Positions 18,041 through 27,520 are shown, numbered from the stretch's first letter. The stretch: 64,000 nucleotides of DNA from Mucilaginibacter boryungensis (GCF_015221995.1 NZ_JADFFM010000001.1:2232001-2296000), one strand, 5' to 3'. Notes: generated by a model from the letters alone, not told the origin. Numbers and translations: made by a program.

Positions 18041-20074
18041 CTATTTGATTAAATAAAGACCAAAATCACTGATTGCCGGATGATCTTTGGATTTTGTAAT
18101 GGTAAGCTTAACCTTCCATGCCGTCACTTTAGGGAATTTAACCACCCTGTTGTCCCCTATCGATCCGCCTTCCGATAACAATGTCCAGTCGCTTTGTACT
18201 TGGGCTTCTATCTTGTAACCTTCTATCCGGCTGCCAGGGGCTTCGCTGATCTTTAAAGCGTTTATATCTACCGGGCCTTCCATATCCACCTCTAAAGTAG
18301 CGGTGGTTTGCCCGTCGTTAGTAGCCCAATAAGTTTTACTATTCCCGTCAAGGGCTTTTTCACCTCCAAACTCGCGGGTAGTACCGCGCACTTCGCTTGT
18401 ATTAACCGGCCGTTCAAAGGCCAGATTTAAGCCTAATGTTTTATCTACATCGGTTTTAACCGGAGTTAACCGCGGCTTTTTGTTAGGAAATTGCGCCAGC
18501 GTATTTCCTGAATAACCAATGTTTCGCAACGCTTTTATCCCTGCTCGTTCTTCCAATTGCGCCAGGTAAAGGCTTTGAATAGCCACCGGCTTGCCATGCG
18601 AATCAAAATAGCCTTCGCCCAAAACCGGGGTCGAATCGAACAGGCGGGCGGTTTGCTGGCGCTGGCCGATACAGCCAATGGCCCAGTTAGCAGCCCCAGG
18701 CGGGTTTTGGATGATATAGGTTTTGGCTATACAATTCCAGGCTACGGCCCAGCCCATCGTCCAGCCATGGCCCGAGCCTGCTACGCCCCGGTTCATAAAA
18801 TCTATACCGCCATCGGCTACTGTACAGTTGTCTATCAGCAAGCCTGTGGCCCAACGCTGATGCGGCTGTATGCGGCTGCCTATCCCCCTAAAGGTGCAAT
18901 TTAATACCACATTAGGCCCGGCTATCAGCGATGATGTCCATACCGTATAGGTATTACCACCGGTAACATCGCAACGGTCAATTAAATTCTGGCTGCCCTC
19001 CAGGCTAAAATCGGCAGGTTTAGATGCGCCCAAATTGGTGAATGTATGCCTGATCATTACCCGTTCCATGGTAATGCGGTTTCCGGCCAATACGGTAGTG
19101 TTCATGGTTTCCTGGCAATAAACATTCTTCACCCAGCAATCGTCGCCGCCTACCCTTATGCCTGCATATGGGGCATGTCCATAATCTGTCTCTAAAGGCG
19201 GGCATTGGATATGCAGATCCTCTACCCCAATCTGTGTTACGCGGCGGGAAGCGGCGGATTTAGCCACAGTAGTCCCCGGTACATATTGCGCGTTGTACGA
19301 ATCGGGCAGCGAGATATTCACCGTTACCTTATTCCCGTTTATTGCGATGATCTTCCGTTTGATGATCTCTTTAGCCGATTTATTGATCCAAGTTTGCGGT
19401 TTGCCATCACGCTTCATATCGTCCATTCCCATTAAATGTATCCAGGCTTCGGTAACCGGGCGGCGGATAACTAATGTATCGCCCACCGCAAAGCCCGATG
19501 CATCGACCACGGTAAATGAATTTGTACCAGCAGGCACATAAGCGTCGGTAATAGTGGTTGGCTTGCCTTCTTCGTTATCGTCAGCGCGTTCAGTACGGCC
19601 AAGAGCAATATTAGTGTTATCAACGCCTATTACGATTGCGGTATGGCGGGAACCAGTCATTTTAATGATCGTACCATTAGGCCCGGTGCCACTTCCCCGC
19701 AAAACAACGCCACTGGCCGATAATGTTATGGATGCCGAACAGGTAAACACACCCGGCCCTAACAATACAGTACCGCGGAATCCGTTTACCAATGGCATTG
19801 CCGCAACCTCGTTTACAGCGTTTTGAATCTGCTTTGTATCATCGGCCCCACCTGATGATTTTACCGTACGCCTTACCTGCACAACTGGCAGGGCAACACC
19901 ACCACCCATATAACCCGCATGCGAAAAATCCATTATCCTGTCGCCTGTCGCGGTAGTTTTATAGGTCAACTTACCGGTCTTATCTTTATAAACCCATTGG
20001 CTTTTAGCATTTTGCGCCAGGGAACTGCAGGCTATTAAACCACAAATAACCGATAATATATTTCGTTTCTTCAT
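18041..20074 (-). CDS. Secreted parallel beta-helix protein with C-terminal discoidin-like domain
   Basis: 677 residues with a signal peptide (1-20, ending SSLAQ). The middle (about 65-500) starts with the DDTKQIQNAVNE motif seen in pectate-lyase-like and end-sialidase beta-helix folds and continues with Asn- and Gly-rich turns (GSGTGPNGT, VLNCTFRGIG). Residues about 545-677 (LNLAFERPV, ALDGNSKTYWAT) resemble an F5/8 type C (discoidin/CBM32-like) domain that binds sugars. It is probably a polysaccharide lyase or glycosidase acting outside the inner membrane; I cannot assign a CAZy family. It is 12 bp downstream of the GH43-like gene in the same direction. Confidence 0.75.
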   Translation of the reverse strand: MKKRNILSVICGLIACSSLAQNAKSQWVYKDKTGKLTYKTTATGDRIMDFSHAGYMGGGVALPVVQVRRTVKSSGGADDTKQIQNAVNEVAAMPLVNGFRGTVLLGPGVFTCSASITLSASGVVLRGSGTGPNGTIIKMTGSRHTAIVIGVDNTNIALGRTERADDNEEGKPTTITDAYVPAGTNSFTVVDASGFAVGDTLVIRRPVTEAWIHLMGMDDMKRDGKPQTWINKSAKEIIKRKIIAINGNKVTVNISLPDSYNAQYVPGTTVAKSAASRRVTQIGVEDLHIQCPPLETDYGHAPYAGIRVGGDDCWVKNVYCQETMNTTVLAGNRITMERVMIRHTFTNLGASKPADFSLEGSQNLIDRCDVTGGNTYTVWTSSLIAGPNVVLNCTFRGIGSRIQPHQRWATGLLIDNCTVADGGIDFMNRGVAGSGHGWTMGWAVAWNCIAKTYIIQNPPGAANWAIGCIGQRQQTARLFDSTPVLGEGYFDSHGKPVAIQSLYLAQLEERAGIKALRNIGYSGNTLAQFPNKKPRLTPVKTDVDKTLGLNLAFERPVNTSEVRGTTREFGGEKALDGNSKTYWATNDGQTTATLEVDMEGPVDINALKISEAPGSRIEGYKIEAQVQSDWTLLSEGGSIGDNRVVKFPKVTAWKVKLTITKSKDHPAISDFGLYLIK

Positions 20075-20086
20075 CAGGATGTATGA

Positions 20087-21049
20087 TCATTTAATTTTTG
20101 GCGGTACATAATTTTTTACCGGGTTTACCACCACCCACGATTTGCCGTCCTCCGTCAGGCAGGCGGTAAAGAAAGCGATCACCTCACCTTTATCGTTGGT
20201 ATAAACAAAGGGGCGCTCACGCCTTTTAAATGTTTGGGTACTGCCATCATCGTAAGTTACAGTTTTAGTGAATACGGGCTCTTTTGATACCGCTTTATAA
20301 TTGATCCCATCAACCGAAGCGTATTGCGCGCCGGCTTTGGTTGTGCCGGTCAGGGTTCCTGCAAAATCAGTCAGAATTACATTATACTGGTTTTGCGCCC
20401 ACCAGATGGTAGGGTCTTCCAGTTGATTATTATCAGGCAGCAGGTTCTCATTACCTCGAACCATCGTGTACTTTCCGTTCCAGGCTGGAGCGGTATAGGC
20501 CTGCGCCATGCGGGTATTGTTAACAGCCTTCCGCCCGAACACATAAATGCTGCCATCGCTGCGTACCAGCGGGGCCGGGTTTGAGAACGGCATAACTTCC
20601 GCGTCGCTGCGTGTCCACGGCCCGGTGATGGATTTAGACCAGGCATAACCCGTTTTATTTGCTGTGGAAATATAATACAGTACATAAATATCGCCAGCTT
20701 TTACAATTTTGGGGTTATGTGCACGCTCCTTATCCCAGGCGCCAGGGCGTTTTTCTATCACCACTTCCTGAAACTTGTAGGGGCCGTAGATATTATCAGA
20801 CGTAGCCCTTACAATTTCCGAATAGGTAGTCCAGCCGCCCAAACCATACTGCTCTGGCCAGCGCGAGGCAAACATATGGTAAGTATTGCCCACCTTAATA
20901 ATGGTTGAACACCACAGGATATAGCCATCCATTTTAAAGCCGGCATTTTTAATAGCAGGCTGCATGGCGTCTTTCAGGCTTTGCGCACGGGTATTGATCA
21001 GCATCAATGTAAATAATACCGGCAACAGTAAAATACGGCAGATCTTCAT
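20087..21049 (-). CDS. Secreted GH43-like five-bladed beta-propeller glycosidase
   Basis: 320 residues with a signal peptide (about 1-22, NTRAQ). The repeated blade pattern fits the GH43/GH117-type propeller: KVGNTYHMFASRW, ATSDNIYGPYKFQ, AHNPKIVKAGDIYVLYY, SKSITGPWTR, NPAPLVRSDGSIYVFGR and LEDPTIWW. Such proteins act on arabinans, xylans, pectins or algal glycans; nothing shows which here. It is the first gene of a two-gene leftward operon whose partner is the beta-helix protein, suggesting joint breakdown of one glycan. Both lie between the tRNA-Ser gene and its partial copy. Confidence 0.75.
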   Translation of the reverse strand: MKICRILLLPVLFTLMLINTRAQSLKDAMQPAIKNAGFKMDGYILWCSTIIKVGNTYHMFASRWPEQYGLGGWTTYSEIVRATSDNIYGPYKFQEVVIEKRPGAWDKERAHNPKIVKAGDIYVLYYISTANKTGYAWSKSITGPWTRSDAEVMPFSNPAPLVRSDGSIYVFGRKAVNNTRMAQAYTAPAWNGKYTMVRGNENLLPDNNQLEDPTIWWAQNQYNVILTDFAGTLTGTTKAGAQYASVDGINYKAVSKEPVFTKTVTYDDGSTQTFKRRERPFVYTNDKGEVIAFFTACLTEDGKSWVVVNPVKNYVPPKIK

Positions 21050-21151
21050 TTTTATAATTTGATTACAGATCCTAACATCGGTTTAATTGCGATAAGTTTT
21101 GTGGCTGATAAAAGCTAAATCATCAGTTAAATTAACGTTAAAAGGAAGGTA

Positions 21152-21182
21152 GTGCGTCTTTTCTCTCGCAAAAAAGACGCAC
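21152..21182. repeat. Perfect inverted repeat upstream of the GH43-like gene
   Basis: GTGCGTCTTTT (21152-21162) pairs with AAAAGACGCAC (21172-21182), 11 bp, around a 9-nt loop. It lies about 100 bp before the GH43-like start and after the tRNA-Ser terminator. There is no T-run on either side, so it is not a standard terminator; it could be an operator or a leader hairpin. Confidence 0.6.
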
Positions 21183-21241
21183 GGAATGTCGCACTAAAAC
21201 TTTGCGTATCGGGACATGTTTTGATGATTTCTGTAAATTAA

Positions 21242-21273
21242 AAAAGCCTGTAATCATATGATTATAGGCTTTT
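21242..21273 (-). terminator. Terminator of tRNA-Ser
   Basis: Stem AAAAGCCTGTAAT (21242-21254) with ATTATAGGCTTTT (21261-21273), one G-T pair, 6-nt loop, followed on the minus strand by a run of T. It lies 25 bp past the tRNA 3' end. Confidence 0.85.
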
Positions 21274-21297
21274 AATGTGTTTTGAAGAATCTCTCAG

Positions 21298-21384
21298 CGG
21301 TGAGGGAGGGATTCGAACCCTCGGTACAGTTTCCCGTACGTCAGTTTAGCAAACTGATCCTTTCGGCCTCTCAGGCACCTCACC
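21298..21384 (-). tRNA. tRNA-Ser (GCT anticodon)
   Basis: 87 nt on the minus strand. Acceptor GGTGAGG pairs with CCTCACC, with discriminator G. The anticodon arm CAGTTTGCTAAACTG carries GCT. A long variable arm (ACGTACGGGAAACTGTAC) marks a class II tRNA, and the T-arm is GAGGGTTCGAATCCCTC. CCA is not encoded. It reads the serine codons AGC and AGU. It has a good promoter and terminator of its own. Its 3' end is duplicated in decayed form at 17770-17853. Confidence 0.96.
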
Positions 21385-21438
21385 ATTTCGTGGCCTTTGC
21401 AAGCCGTTAAATAAATACTCCCCTTTTTTCGGGACTGC

Positions 21439-21468
21439 AAATATAGCAATTCAACTTACCCGTCAAAA
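21439..21468 (-). promoter_or_regulatory. Promoter of tRNA-Ser
   Basis: On the minus strand TTTG (21465-21468), an 18-bp spacer, then TATATTTG (21439-21446). This fits the Bacteroidota housekeeping promoter TTTG-N17-23-TAnnTTTG. Transcription would begin about 50 nt before the mature tRNA 5' end. Confidence 0.8.
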
Positions 21469-21551
21469 AAAAATTTAGAATTAGGAGGGTTTAAAAATAG
21501 CCGCTTTTGTTAAGTGGTTGATTACGTTTGGATAATGTTTATTTACCTGTG

Positions 21552-23627
21552 CTATTTAATATCAATATCAATTCGAACGTGGTAAATACTCATTAGCATT
21601 TTCTTGAAAATGGCCTTAATGGTCTCCAGATCTTTTAGCGTAATATCGCTATCATTCAATTGTCCCTGGTTTAGTTTATAGCTTACAATCCGGTCAACCA
21701 AATCATTAATAGATTGCGCATCGGGTTCGCGTAACGACCGGGATGCCGCCTCCACCGAATCGGCCAGCATTAATACTCCCGTTTCTTTTGAGAACGGTAT
21801 TGGTCCCGGGTAACGGAAAATATTTTCGTCTATAAGCTTTTCGGGGAAGTTTTTCAAAAACGATTGGTAAAAATAATCCACCCTTGTATTGCCATGATGC
21901 GTACGGATAAAGTCTATCACAATCTCGGGCAAACGTTCTTTACGCGCCATTTCAACGCCATTACTTACATGCCGGATGATGATCTGTGCGCTTTCCTCAT
22001 AGGGTAATTTATCATGCGGGTTAAAACCCGAGCTTTGATTTTCTATAAAATATAGTGGATTTTCAACTTTACCAATATCATGGTATAAAGCCCCTGCCCT
22101 AACCAGCAACGAATTACCACCTATATTATAAATAGCGCTTTCGGCCAAATTTGCTACCTGTAACGAGTGCTGGAATGTGCCGGGAGCATTAAAAGCCAGT
22201 TCGCGTAACAGCGGCGCATTAGTGTTGGTCAATTCTATTAACGTAATATCCGATGTGATCTGGAATACTTGCTCAAATGCATAGATCAATGGATAAGCCA
22301 GCAGGGTAAGCATTACACTCACTACAAACGGCAGAAAGTCCATCCAATCTATATTCAAAAAGGTCCCTTCGCGAATAAAGGAGATACCCAGGAACGAAAT
22401 AAAATAAGTGAATGTAATAATAAGGGCTGAAACAAGAAATTGATCGCGCCTCACCAGGTTTTTGATACTATAAATAGATACCATCCCGGCGGTAATTTCA
22501 AAGTAGGCAAACTCAAAGCTGTTAGGTACAAAAAATCCTGCAATCAGTACTACAAGCAAATGTATGTTTAAAGCCAAACGGGTATCAAACAGTATGCGGA
22601 TAATTATGGGTACTATACAATATGGAATATAATACACATTAAATTCCTGTATCCTTATTGCCCAGCTTAGCGTAGCCAGCATACCGGTAACTACCAGCAA
22701 AATCAAGCTAACCAGGCGGTTATCCCGGTAAATATCCTTTCTAAACAGGTAAAGGAATATCATTAATAAACCTACTGCTATAGATACCAGTAAAAATTGC
22801 CCTAATAGAACCAAATTTGGGTTGCCATTTACCCGCGCATTATCCTCAAAAGCTTTTTTGTACGATTGTAGTTTTTGGTAGATCTCATCGTTAATAACCG
22901 AGCCTTTAGCTACAATTACCTCGCCCTTTTGCACCATACCACGCGTAAGTGATAAACCTTCCAGCACTTCTTTTTCCAGTCTTGCGGTTAGCTTATCATC
23001 ATAGTTCAAATTATTTTGCAAACGGTTTTGAATGATATTTATAAGGAATGCCTTATCAATATCCTTTCGCTTATCCAACTGCTCTGCGCAATAAGCTATA
23101 GCACGTTCGCGGGTAAAAAGTTCTATCGTATTTTTGTCAGTAGCCGTGTTTTTATATAATATACTAATGGTATAGTTTTCATTCCCACGCTGGTATTTTG
23201 AAACCAGTGTTAATATACCCCGGTCATATACCTCTTTTAAAAGTCGGTAACCTTCCTGCAAGTATTTTTCTTTTTGCTTTTCGCTGATGCCGGCATTATG
23301 CCATTTTATTTCAAAATCGTTTTTAAAGCCATTTAATTGCTGGTCGGCAACATCGGGTTGCAACTGGTAAATCGGCGTAATGCTGCGCAGGGCTGCTTCC
23401 TGGTCTGCTGCCAGTTCCTGCCCGGTTTTTAATATGGCGAAGTTATAAGGGGAAATCAGGTCTTTTTGGTTCCAGATACGGCCTTTTTCATACTCGTAAC
23501 GGAATTTGGCTTGTTTAGGTAAGGTATATACAATTAAACAGATGCTCAGCAACATCATGAAATACTTAATATTTCGGGCGTATTTACGGAATAATGCCCT
23601 TTGGCGCGATGCTGATAGTGTTGCCAT
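21552..23627 (-). CDS. pgpH: PgpH-like membrane HD phosphohydrolase (c-di-AMP phosphodiesterase)
   Basis: 691 residues. One N-terminal membrane helix (about 20-40) is followed by an extracellular 7TMR-HDED-type domain (about 50-270), a block of about seven membrane helices (275-470) and a cytoplasmic HD domain (about 485-690). The HD domain has HSLQVA, GALYHDIGKV with the His-Asp pair, IIRHV and RTHHGNTR metal-binding histidines. Members of this architecture hydrolyse cyclic di-AMP and so affect osmotic and wall homeostasis; that activity is inferred from the family. A TACTTTTG box lies 18 bp upstream of the ATG, divergent from the thiolase gene. Confidence 0.9.
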   Translation of the reverse strand: MATLSASRQRALFRKYARNIKYFMMLLSICLIVYTLPKQAKFRYEYEKGRIWNQKDLISPYNFAILKTGQELAADQEAALRSITPIYQLQPDVADQQLNGFKNDFEIKWHNAGISEKQKEKYLQEGYRLLKEVYDRGILTLVSKYQRGNENYTISILYKNTATDKNTIELFTRERAIAYCAEQLDKRKDIDKAFLINIIQNRLQNNLNYDDKLTARLEKEVLEGLSLTRGMVQKGEVIVAKGSVINDEIYQKLQSYKKAFEDNARVNGNPNLVLLGQFLLVSIAVGLLMIFLYLFRKDIYRDNRLVSLILLVVTGMLATLSWAIRIQEFNVYYIPYCIVPIIIRILFDTRLALNIHLLVVLIAGFFVPNSFEFAYFEITAGMVSIYSIKNLVRRDQFLVSALIITFTYFISFLGISFIREGTFLNIDWMDFLPFVVSVMLTLLAYPLIYAFEQVFQITSDITLIELTNTNAPLLRELAFNAPGTFQHSLQVANLAESAIYNIGGNSLLVRAGALYHDIGKVENPLYFIENQSSGFNPHDKLPYEESAQIIIRHVSNGVEMARKERLPEIVIDFIRTHHGNTRVDYFYQSFLKNFPEKLIDENIFRYPGPIPFSKETGVLMLADSVEAASRSLREPDAQSINDLVDRIVSYKLNQGQLNDSDITLKDLETIKAIFKKMLMSIYHVRIDIDIK

Positions 23628-23645
23628 TTAGTTTTTTATACATAG

Positions 23646-23653
23646 CAAAAGTA
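23646..23653 (-). promoter_or_regulatory. -7 promoter box for pgpH
   Basis: TACTTTTG on the minus strand matches TAnnTTTG exactly, 18 nt before the pgpH ATG. No clear -33 TTTG is seen at the right distance. Confidence 0.55.
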
Positions 23654-23771
23654 GCATTTTATGATGATGTTTAATATTGTCCCGTCGAATAGCAGAATAT
23701 ATCTATTGATAAATTTAATTATGCATGCATAGTATTTTTACACAAAACATGCAACCTACACACAAAAAAAC

Positions 23772-23779
23772 TACATTTG
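23772..23779 (+). promoter_or_regulatory. -7 promoter box for the thiolase operon
   Basis: TACATTTG matches TAnnTTTG exactly, 18 nt before the ATG at 23798. It also argues against a TTG start at 23777, which would overlap the box. The -33 element is not evident. Confidence 0.55.
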
Positions 23780-23797
23780 CCTCACCAATTTATTCAT

Positions 23798-24976
23798 ATG
23801 AAAGAAGTAGTTATTGTTGCCGCTACCCGTACGCCGATTGGTAGTTTTGGTGGTTCGTTAGCATCGTTAAGCGCCACGCAGTTAGGCGCTATAGTTATAA
23901 AAAGCGCGGTTGAAAAAGCCGGCGTAAAACCCCAACAGGTTCAGGAGGTTTATTTCGGGAATGTCATGTCGGCCAATTTAGGGCAGGCACCTGCTACCCA
24001 GGCCGCTAAGTTTGCAGGTTTACCAGACATGCCTGCTACTACTATTAATAAAGTCTGCGCTTCGGGCATGAAAGCTGTTATGCTGGCCGCGCAAAGTATT
24101 GCTTTAGGGCAGCAGGATATTGTTGTTGCCGGCGGGATGGAGAGTATGAGCAACGTACCTTACTATTTAGACAAAGCACGTACAGGCTATCGTTTAGGCC
24201 ATGGTCAGATTACTGACGGGCTGATTAAAGACGGTTTGTGGGACGTATATAACGATTACCATATGGGTTCGGCTGCTGAACTGTGCGCGGTTGATTGTAA
24301 TGTAACCCGAGAACAGCAGGATGCTTTTGCTATCGAATCGTACAAACGTTCGCAGCAAGCTATTGCAGATAGTAAATTTAAGGACGAGATTACTCCCGTT
24401 GAAATAAAAGACCGCAAAGGTGATGTTACCCTATTTACTACAGATGAAGAGCCGGCCGCGGTGAAATTTGATAAAATACCATCGTTAAAACCTGTATTTA
24501 AAAAAGATGGTACAGTTACCGCGGCTAATGCATCAACCTTAAATGATGGTGCTGCCGCTTTGGTATTAATGAGCCGCGAAAAAGCCGACGAATTGGGTAT
24601 TAAACCCCTTGCCCGTATTGTAGCTTACGCAGATGCGCAACAAGCGCCCGAATGGTTTACCACTGCCCCATCTAAAGCTATCCCGTTGGCCTTACACAAT
24701 GCCAAGTTATCGGCAGATCAAATTGACTTCTTCGAGATCAATGAAGCATTTTCCGTAGTGGCTATAGCCAATAACCAAATATTGAAGTTAGATCCAACCA
24801 AAGTTAATGTTAACGGCGGCGCGGTGGCACTTGGCCATCCGCTGGGTGCATCGGGTGCGCGCATTATTGTAACATTGGCACATGTGTTGCAGCAAAATAA
24901 GGGTAAGTTCGGCGTAGCAGGTATTTGTAATGGCGGAGGTGGCGCCAGTGCAATTGTTATCGAAAATTTACGTTAA
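23798..24976 (+). CDS. Acetyl-CoA C-acetyltransferase (thiolase)
   Basis: Condenses two acetyl-CoA to acetoacetyl-CoA or performs the reverse beta-oxidation step. 392 residues from the ATG at 23798, which places VVIVAATRTPIG at the N-terminus as in the family. Catalytic residues are visible: Cys87 in NKVCASGMKA, His in NGGAVALGHPLGASGAR and the second Cys in GICNGGGG. Cytoplasmic. The secreted protein of unknown function at 24985 starts 8 bp after the stop and is probably cotranscribed. Confidence 0.94.
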   Translation: MKEVVIVAATRTPIGSFGGSLASLSATQLGAIVIKSAVEKAGVKPQQVQEVYFGNVMSANLGQAPATQAAKFAGLPDMPATTINKVCASGMKAVMLAAQSIALGQQDIVVAGGMESMSNVPYYLDKARTGYRLGHGQITDGLIKDGLWDVYNDYHMGSAAELCAVDCNVTREQQDAFAIESYKRSQQAIADSKFKDEITPVEIKDRKGDVTLFTTDEEPAAVKFDKIPSLKPVFKKDGTVTAANASTLNDGAAALVLMSREKADELGIKPLARIVAYADAQQAPEWFTTAPSKAIPLALHNAKLSADQIDFFEINEAFSVVAIANNQILKLDPTKVNVNGGAVALGHPLGASGARIIVTLAHVLQQNKGKFGVAGICNGGGGASAIVIENLR

Positions 24977-24984
24977 TTCGGATA

Positions 24985-25902
24985 ATGAAAAGATTATTTG
25001 TTTTACTGTTAATTTCTCTCAGTATCGGCAATGCATTTGCTCAGCATTCTGATGAGGCTACCCGTATAAAGCAATTAAACCGATATCAGGATAGCCTTGT
25101 TCGACTGGGTAAAAAAATGGTAGATGCCAACCTCGATCTGGAACGCAAAAACGCCAATTATTCTTTTATCAAAACGTTAGTAAGCGCGTTAAAAATCAAT
25201 AATTCGTTTCTTTATAAGTTCGATTCTTTAAAAACCATCAGTATACTGAATTCTCCGGATAATAAGTTCCGGATATTTACCTGGTATGTTTTGAATGAGG
25301 ATGGTAGCTATCGCTTTTATGGCGCTATACAAATGAATACGGGCGGCCCTTTGGTATTACATCCGCTGGAAGATTACTCTCCGTTAATGAAAAGCCCCGA
25401 AGACTCCACAGGAAATAACCGCAAGTGGTTTGGAGCAGAATATTACAAGATCATCCCTGTATATGGCGCAAAAACATATTATACATTACTGGGCTGGAAA
25501 GGCAACACGGTAGAATCAACAAAAAAGGTGATCGAGGTGCTTTCGTTTAAAGACAATAAACCCGAATTTGGCATGGCTATTTTTGATGGCAATGGCAAAG
25601 TACGCAAACGTGTAGTATTTGAATATACACGCCAGGCATCCATGCTGTTAAGATATGTGCACGATCAAAACCTCATCGTTTTCGACCACCTTGCCCCGCC
25701 CGATAAAAAGCTGAAGGATAAATTTAGCACCTACGGGCCCGACCTTACTTACGATGGTTATAGATTAAAAAACGGCCGTTGGGTATATGTGGAAAATTTG
25801 GATATGAAAAACGTTCCCGACGAACGCGATAAAGATTATATAGAACCAGAAAAAAAGCAGCCGGTTAGAACCCCCGCTAACATCAAAAGAACTGGCAAAT
25901 AA
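24985..25902 (+). CDS. Exported protein of unknown function
   Basis: 305 residues with a clear signal peptide (KRLFVLLLISLSIGNAFAQ). I recognise no domain. The mature part is rich in Tyr, Lys and Asp with beta-rich stretches (FRIFTWYVLNEDGSYRFYGA, YYTLLGWKGN), suggesting a compact periplasmic fold, and ends in a charged, Pro-containing tail (EKKQPVRTP). No lipobox or membrane helix. It follows the thiolase by 8 bp, but a functional link is not obvious. Confidence 0.7.
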   Translation: MKRLFVLLLISLSIGNAFAQHSDEATRIKQLNRYQDSLVRLGKKMVDANLDLERKNANYSFIKTLVSALKINNSFLYKFDSLKTISILNSPDNKFRIFTWYVLNEDGSYRFYGAIQMNTGGPLVLHPLEDYSPLMKSPEDSTGNNRKWFGAEYYKIIPVYGAKTYYTLLGWKGNTVESTKKVIEVLSFKDNKPEFGMAIFDGNGKVRKRVVFEYTRQASMLLRYVHDQNLIVFDHLAPPDKKLKDKFSTYGPDLTYDGYRLKNGRWVYVENLDMKNVPDERDKDYIEPEKKQPVRTPANIKRTGK

Positions 25903-26000
25903 ACCATTACCCAATATTTAATCTATCAATTATAATATATTCAGTATAAAATTTCGATTTACGGGATTTATTGTATTTTAGAAAAATTTTAAAAGATTTT

Positions 26001-27494
26001 ATGACAAAAGACACACTGGCTGTTCCAGCCGAAAAGAAGTCAAGATTTCCCAAAGCAGTACCTTACATTATAGGAAACGAAGCGGCAGAACGTTTTAGTT
26101 TTTACGGTATGCGGTCAATACTCACGCTATTTTTGGTAAATCAGTTCTTTAATCCTACAAATAACCCGGCGCTAACTGAACAAGCTAATGCACATGGTAA
26201 CAAGTTACACCACCTTTTTGTGATGGTAGCATACGCCTTACCTTTTGTAGGAGGCATGATAGCCGACTGGTTCACAGGCAAATACAAGCTCATCCTATAT
26301 GTGTCCCTGATTTACTGCCTTGGGCATTTTTTATTAGCAACTTTTGACGGCGGGCTTACCGGCTTTGAAATAGGATTGCTTGTAGTCGCTATTGGTGCCG
26401 GCGGTATCAAGTCATGTGTATCTGCCAATGTTGGCGACCAATTTGATGCTACCAACCAGGATTTGCTTTCAAAAGTATATGGCTGGTTCTATTTCAGTAT
26501 CAATGCGGGTTCTATGATTTCAACTGTTGCCATCCCGTGGACTTATGAGCATTTTGGCCCGAGATGGGCTTTTGGTATTCCCGGGATCTTAATGGCACTG
26601 GCTACCATCATATTCTTTTCGGGTCGTAAAAAATATGTGAAAGTACCTCCGCAGGGCGTTAACCGCAATAATATGGTATTCATAACCTGGTATGCGCTAA
26701 CGCACTCAAGCAAAAGAAAACCCGGTCAATCCCTGCTTGATGTCGCTAAAGAGTCTTATCTGCCTGAGCGTGTTGAAGGCGTTAAAGCGGTTTATCGCGT
26801 TATGGTAGTGTTTTTCTTCGCACTGGCATTTTGGGCTGTCTGGGATCAGTGCTTATCTGAATGGACACTGTATGCCGATAAAATGGACCGCAACATCAAC
26901 CTGGGCTTTACCTCGTTTACTGTACTGCCCGGCCAGTTGTCGACTATTAATACGGTATTTCTGTTACTTTTTATTCCTTTATTTAATTATGTGATATACC
27001 CCTGGTTCGATAAAAAAGGACTTAAAACCACACCTTTGAGAAGGTTAGGAACAGGTTTAATTTTAACTGCTTTATCGTTTGTGGTGATTGGCTTTACACA
27101 TAAAAGTATTGAACATGGCGGCACCCCATCAATATGGTGGCAAGTATTAGCTTTCATGATACTTTCAGCTGCCGAAGTACTGGTTTCGATCACTGGCCTG
27201 GAGTACGCTTATACGCATTCTCCTAAATCAATGAAAAGCACCATGACAGGTATTTGGTTTCTTGTAGTATCATTCGGTAACCTGATCACGGCATTGGTAA
27301 ACGGGCAAATTGAAAGCGGCGGATGGTGGGCACGCAATCTTAGAGGTGCAAACTACGAGTGGTTTTTCGTTGCTTTTATCAGTGTATTTATAATTGTGTT
27401 CATGATAGTTTCGCCGCGGATGAAAGAACGCAACTACATAACTGATCCCTATGTCGGCGAAAACGAAATTGCAGCAAATGCTGAAAAACTTTAA
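26001..27494 (+). CDS. POT/PTR-family peptide:proton symporter
   Basis: Proton-coupled di- and tripeptide uptake across the inner membrane. 497 residues with about 14 hydrophobic segments. The family signature GNEAAERFSFYG (ExxERFxYY type) lies in the first helix, followed by GGMIADWFTGKY and AIGAGGIKSCVSANVGDQF, the second PTR2 signature. I start at the ATG at 26001; the frame extends upstream only to a TTG. Preceded by a near-match -7 box (TATTTTAG) and followed by a strong terminator, so probably monocistronic. Confidence 0.92.
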   Translation: MTKDTLAVPAEKKSRFPKAVPYIIGNEAAERFSFYGMRSILTLFLVNQFFNPTNNPALTEQANAHGNKLHHLFVMVAYALPFVGGMIADWFTGKYKLILYVSLIYCLGHFLLATFDGGLTGFEIGLLVVAIGAGGIKSCVSANVGDQFDATNQDLLSKVYGWFYFSINAGSMISTVAIPWTYEHFGPRWAFGIPGILMALATIIFFSGRKKYVKVPPQGVNRNNMVFITWYALTHSSKRKPGQSLLDVAKESYLPERVEGVKAVYRVMVVFFFALAFWAVWDQCLSEWTLYADKMDRNINLGFTSFTVLPGQLSTINTVFLLLFIPLFNYVIYPWFDKKGLKTTPLRRLGTGLILTALSFVVIGFTHKSIEHGGTPSIWWQVLAFMILSAAEVLVSITGLEYAYTHSPKSMKSTMTGIWFLVVSFGNLITALVNGQIESGGWWARNLRGANYEWFFVAFISVFIIVFMIVSPRMKERNYITDPYVGENEIAANAEKL

Positions 27495-27520
27495 TTAATA
27501 TTTAACAACCTGATATAATG

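Noticed and set aside
17854..21236. Active mobile element or genomic island with integrase
   Set aside because: Only two carbohydrate genes lie between the tRNA repeat copies; there is no recombinase, relaxase or phage gene. Kept as an att-like footprint only.
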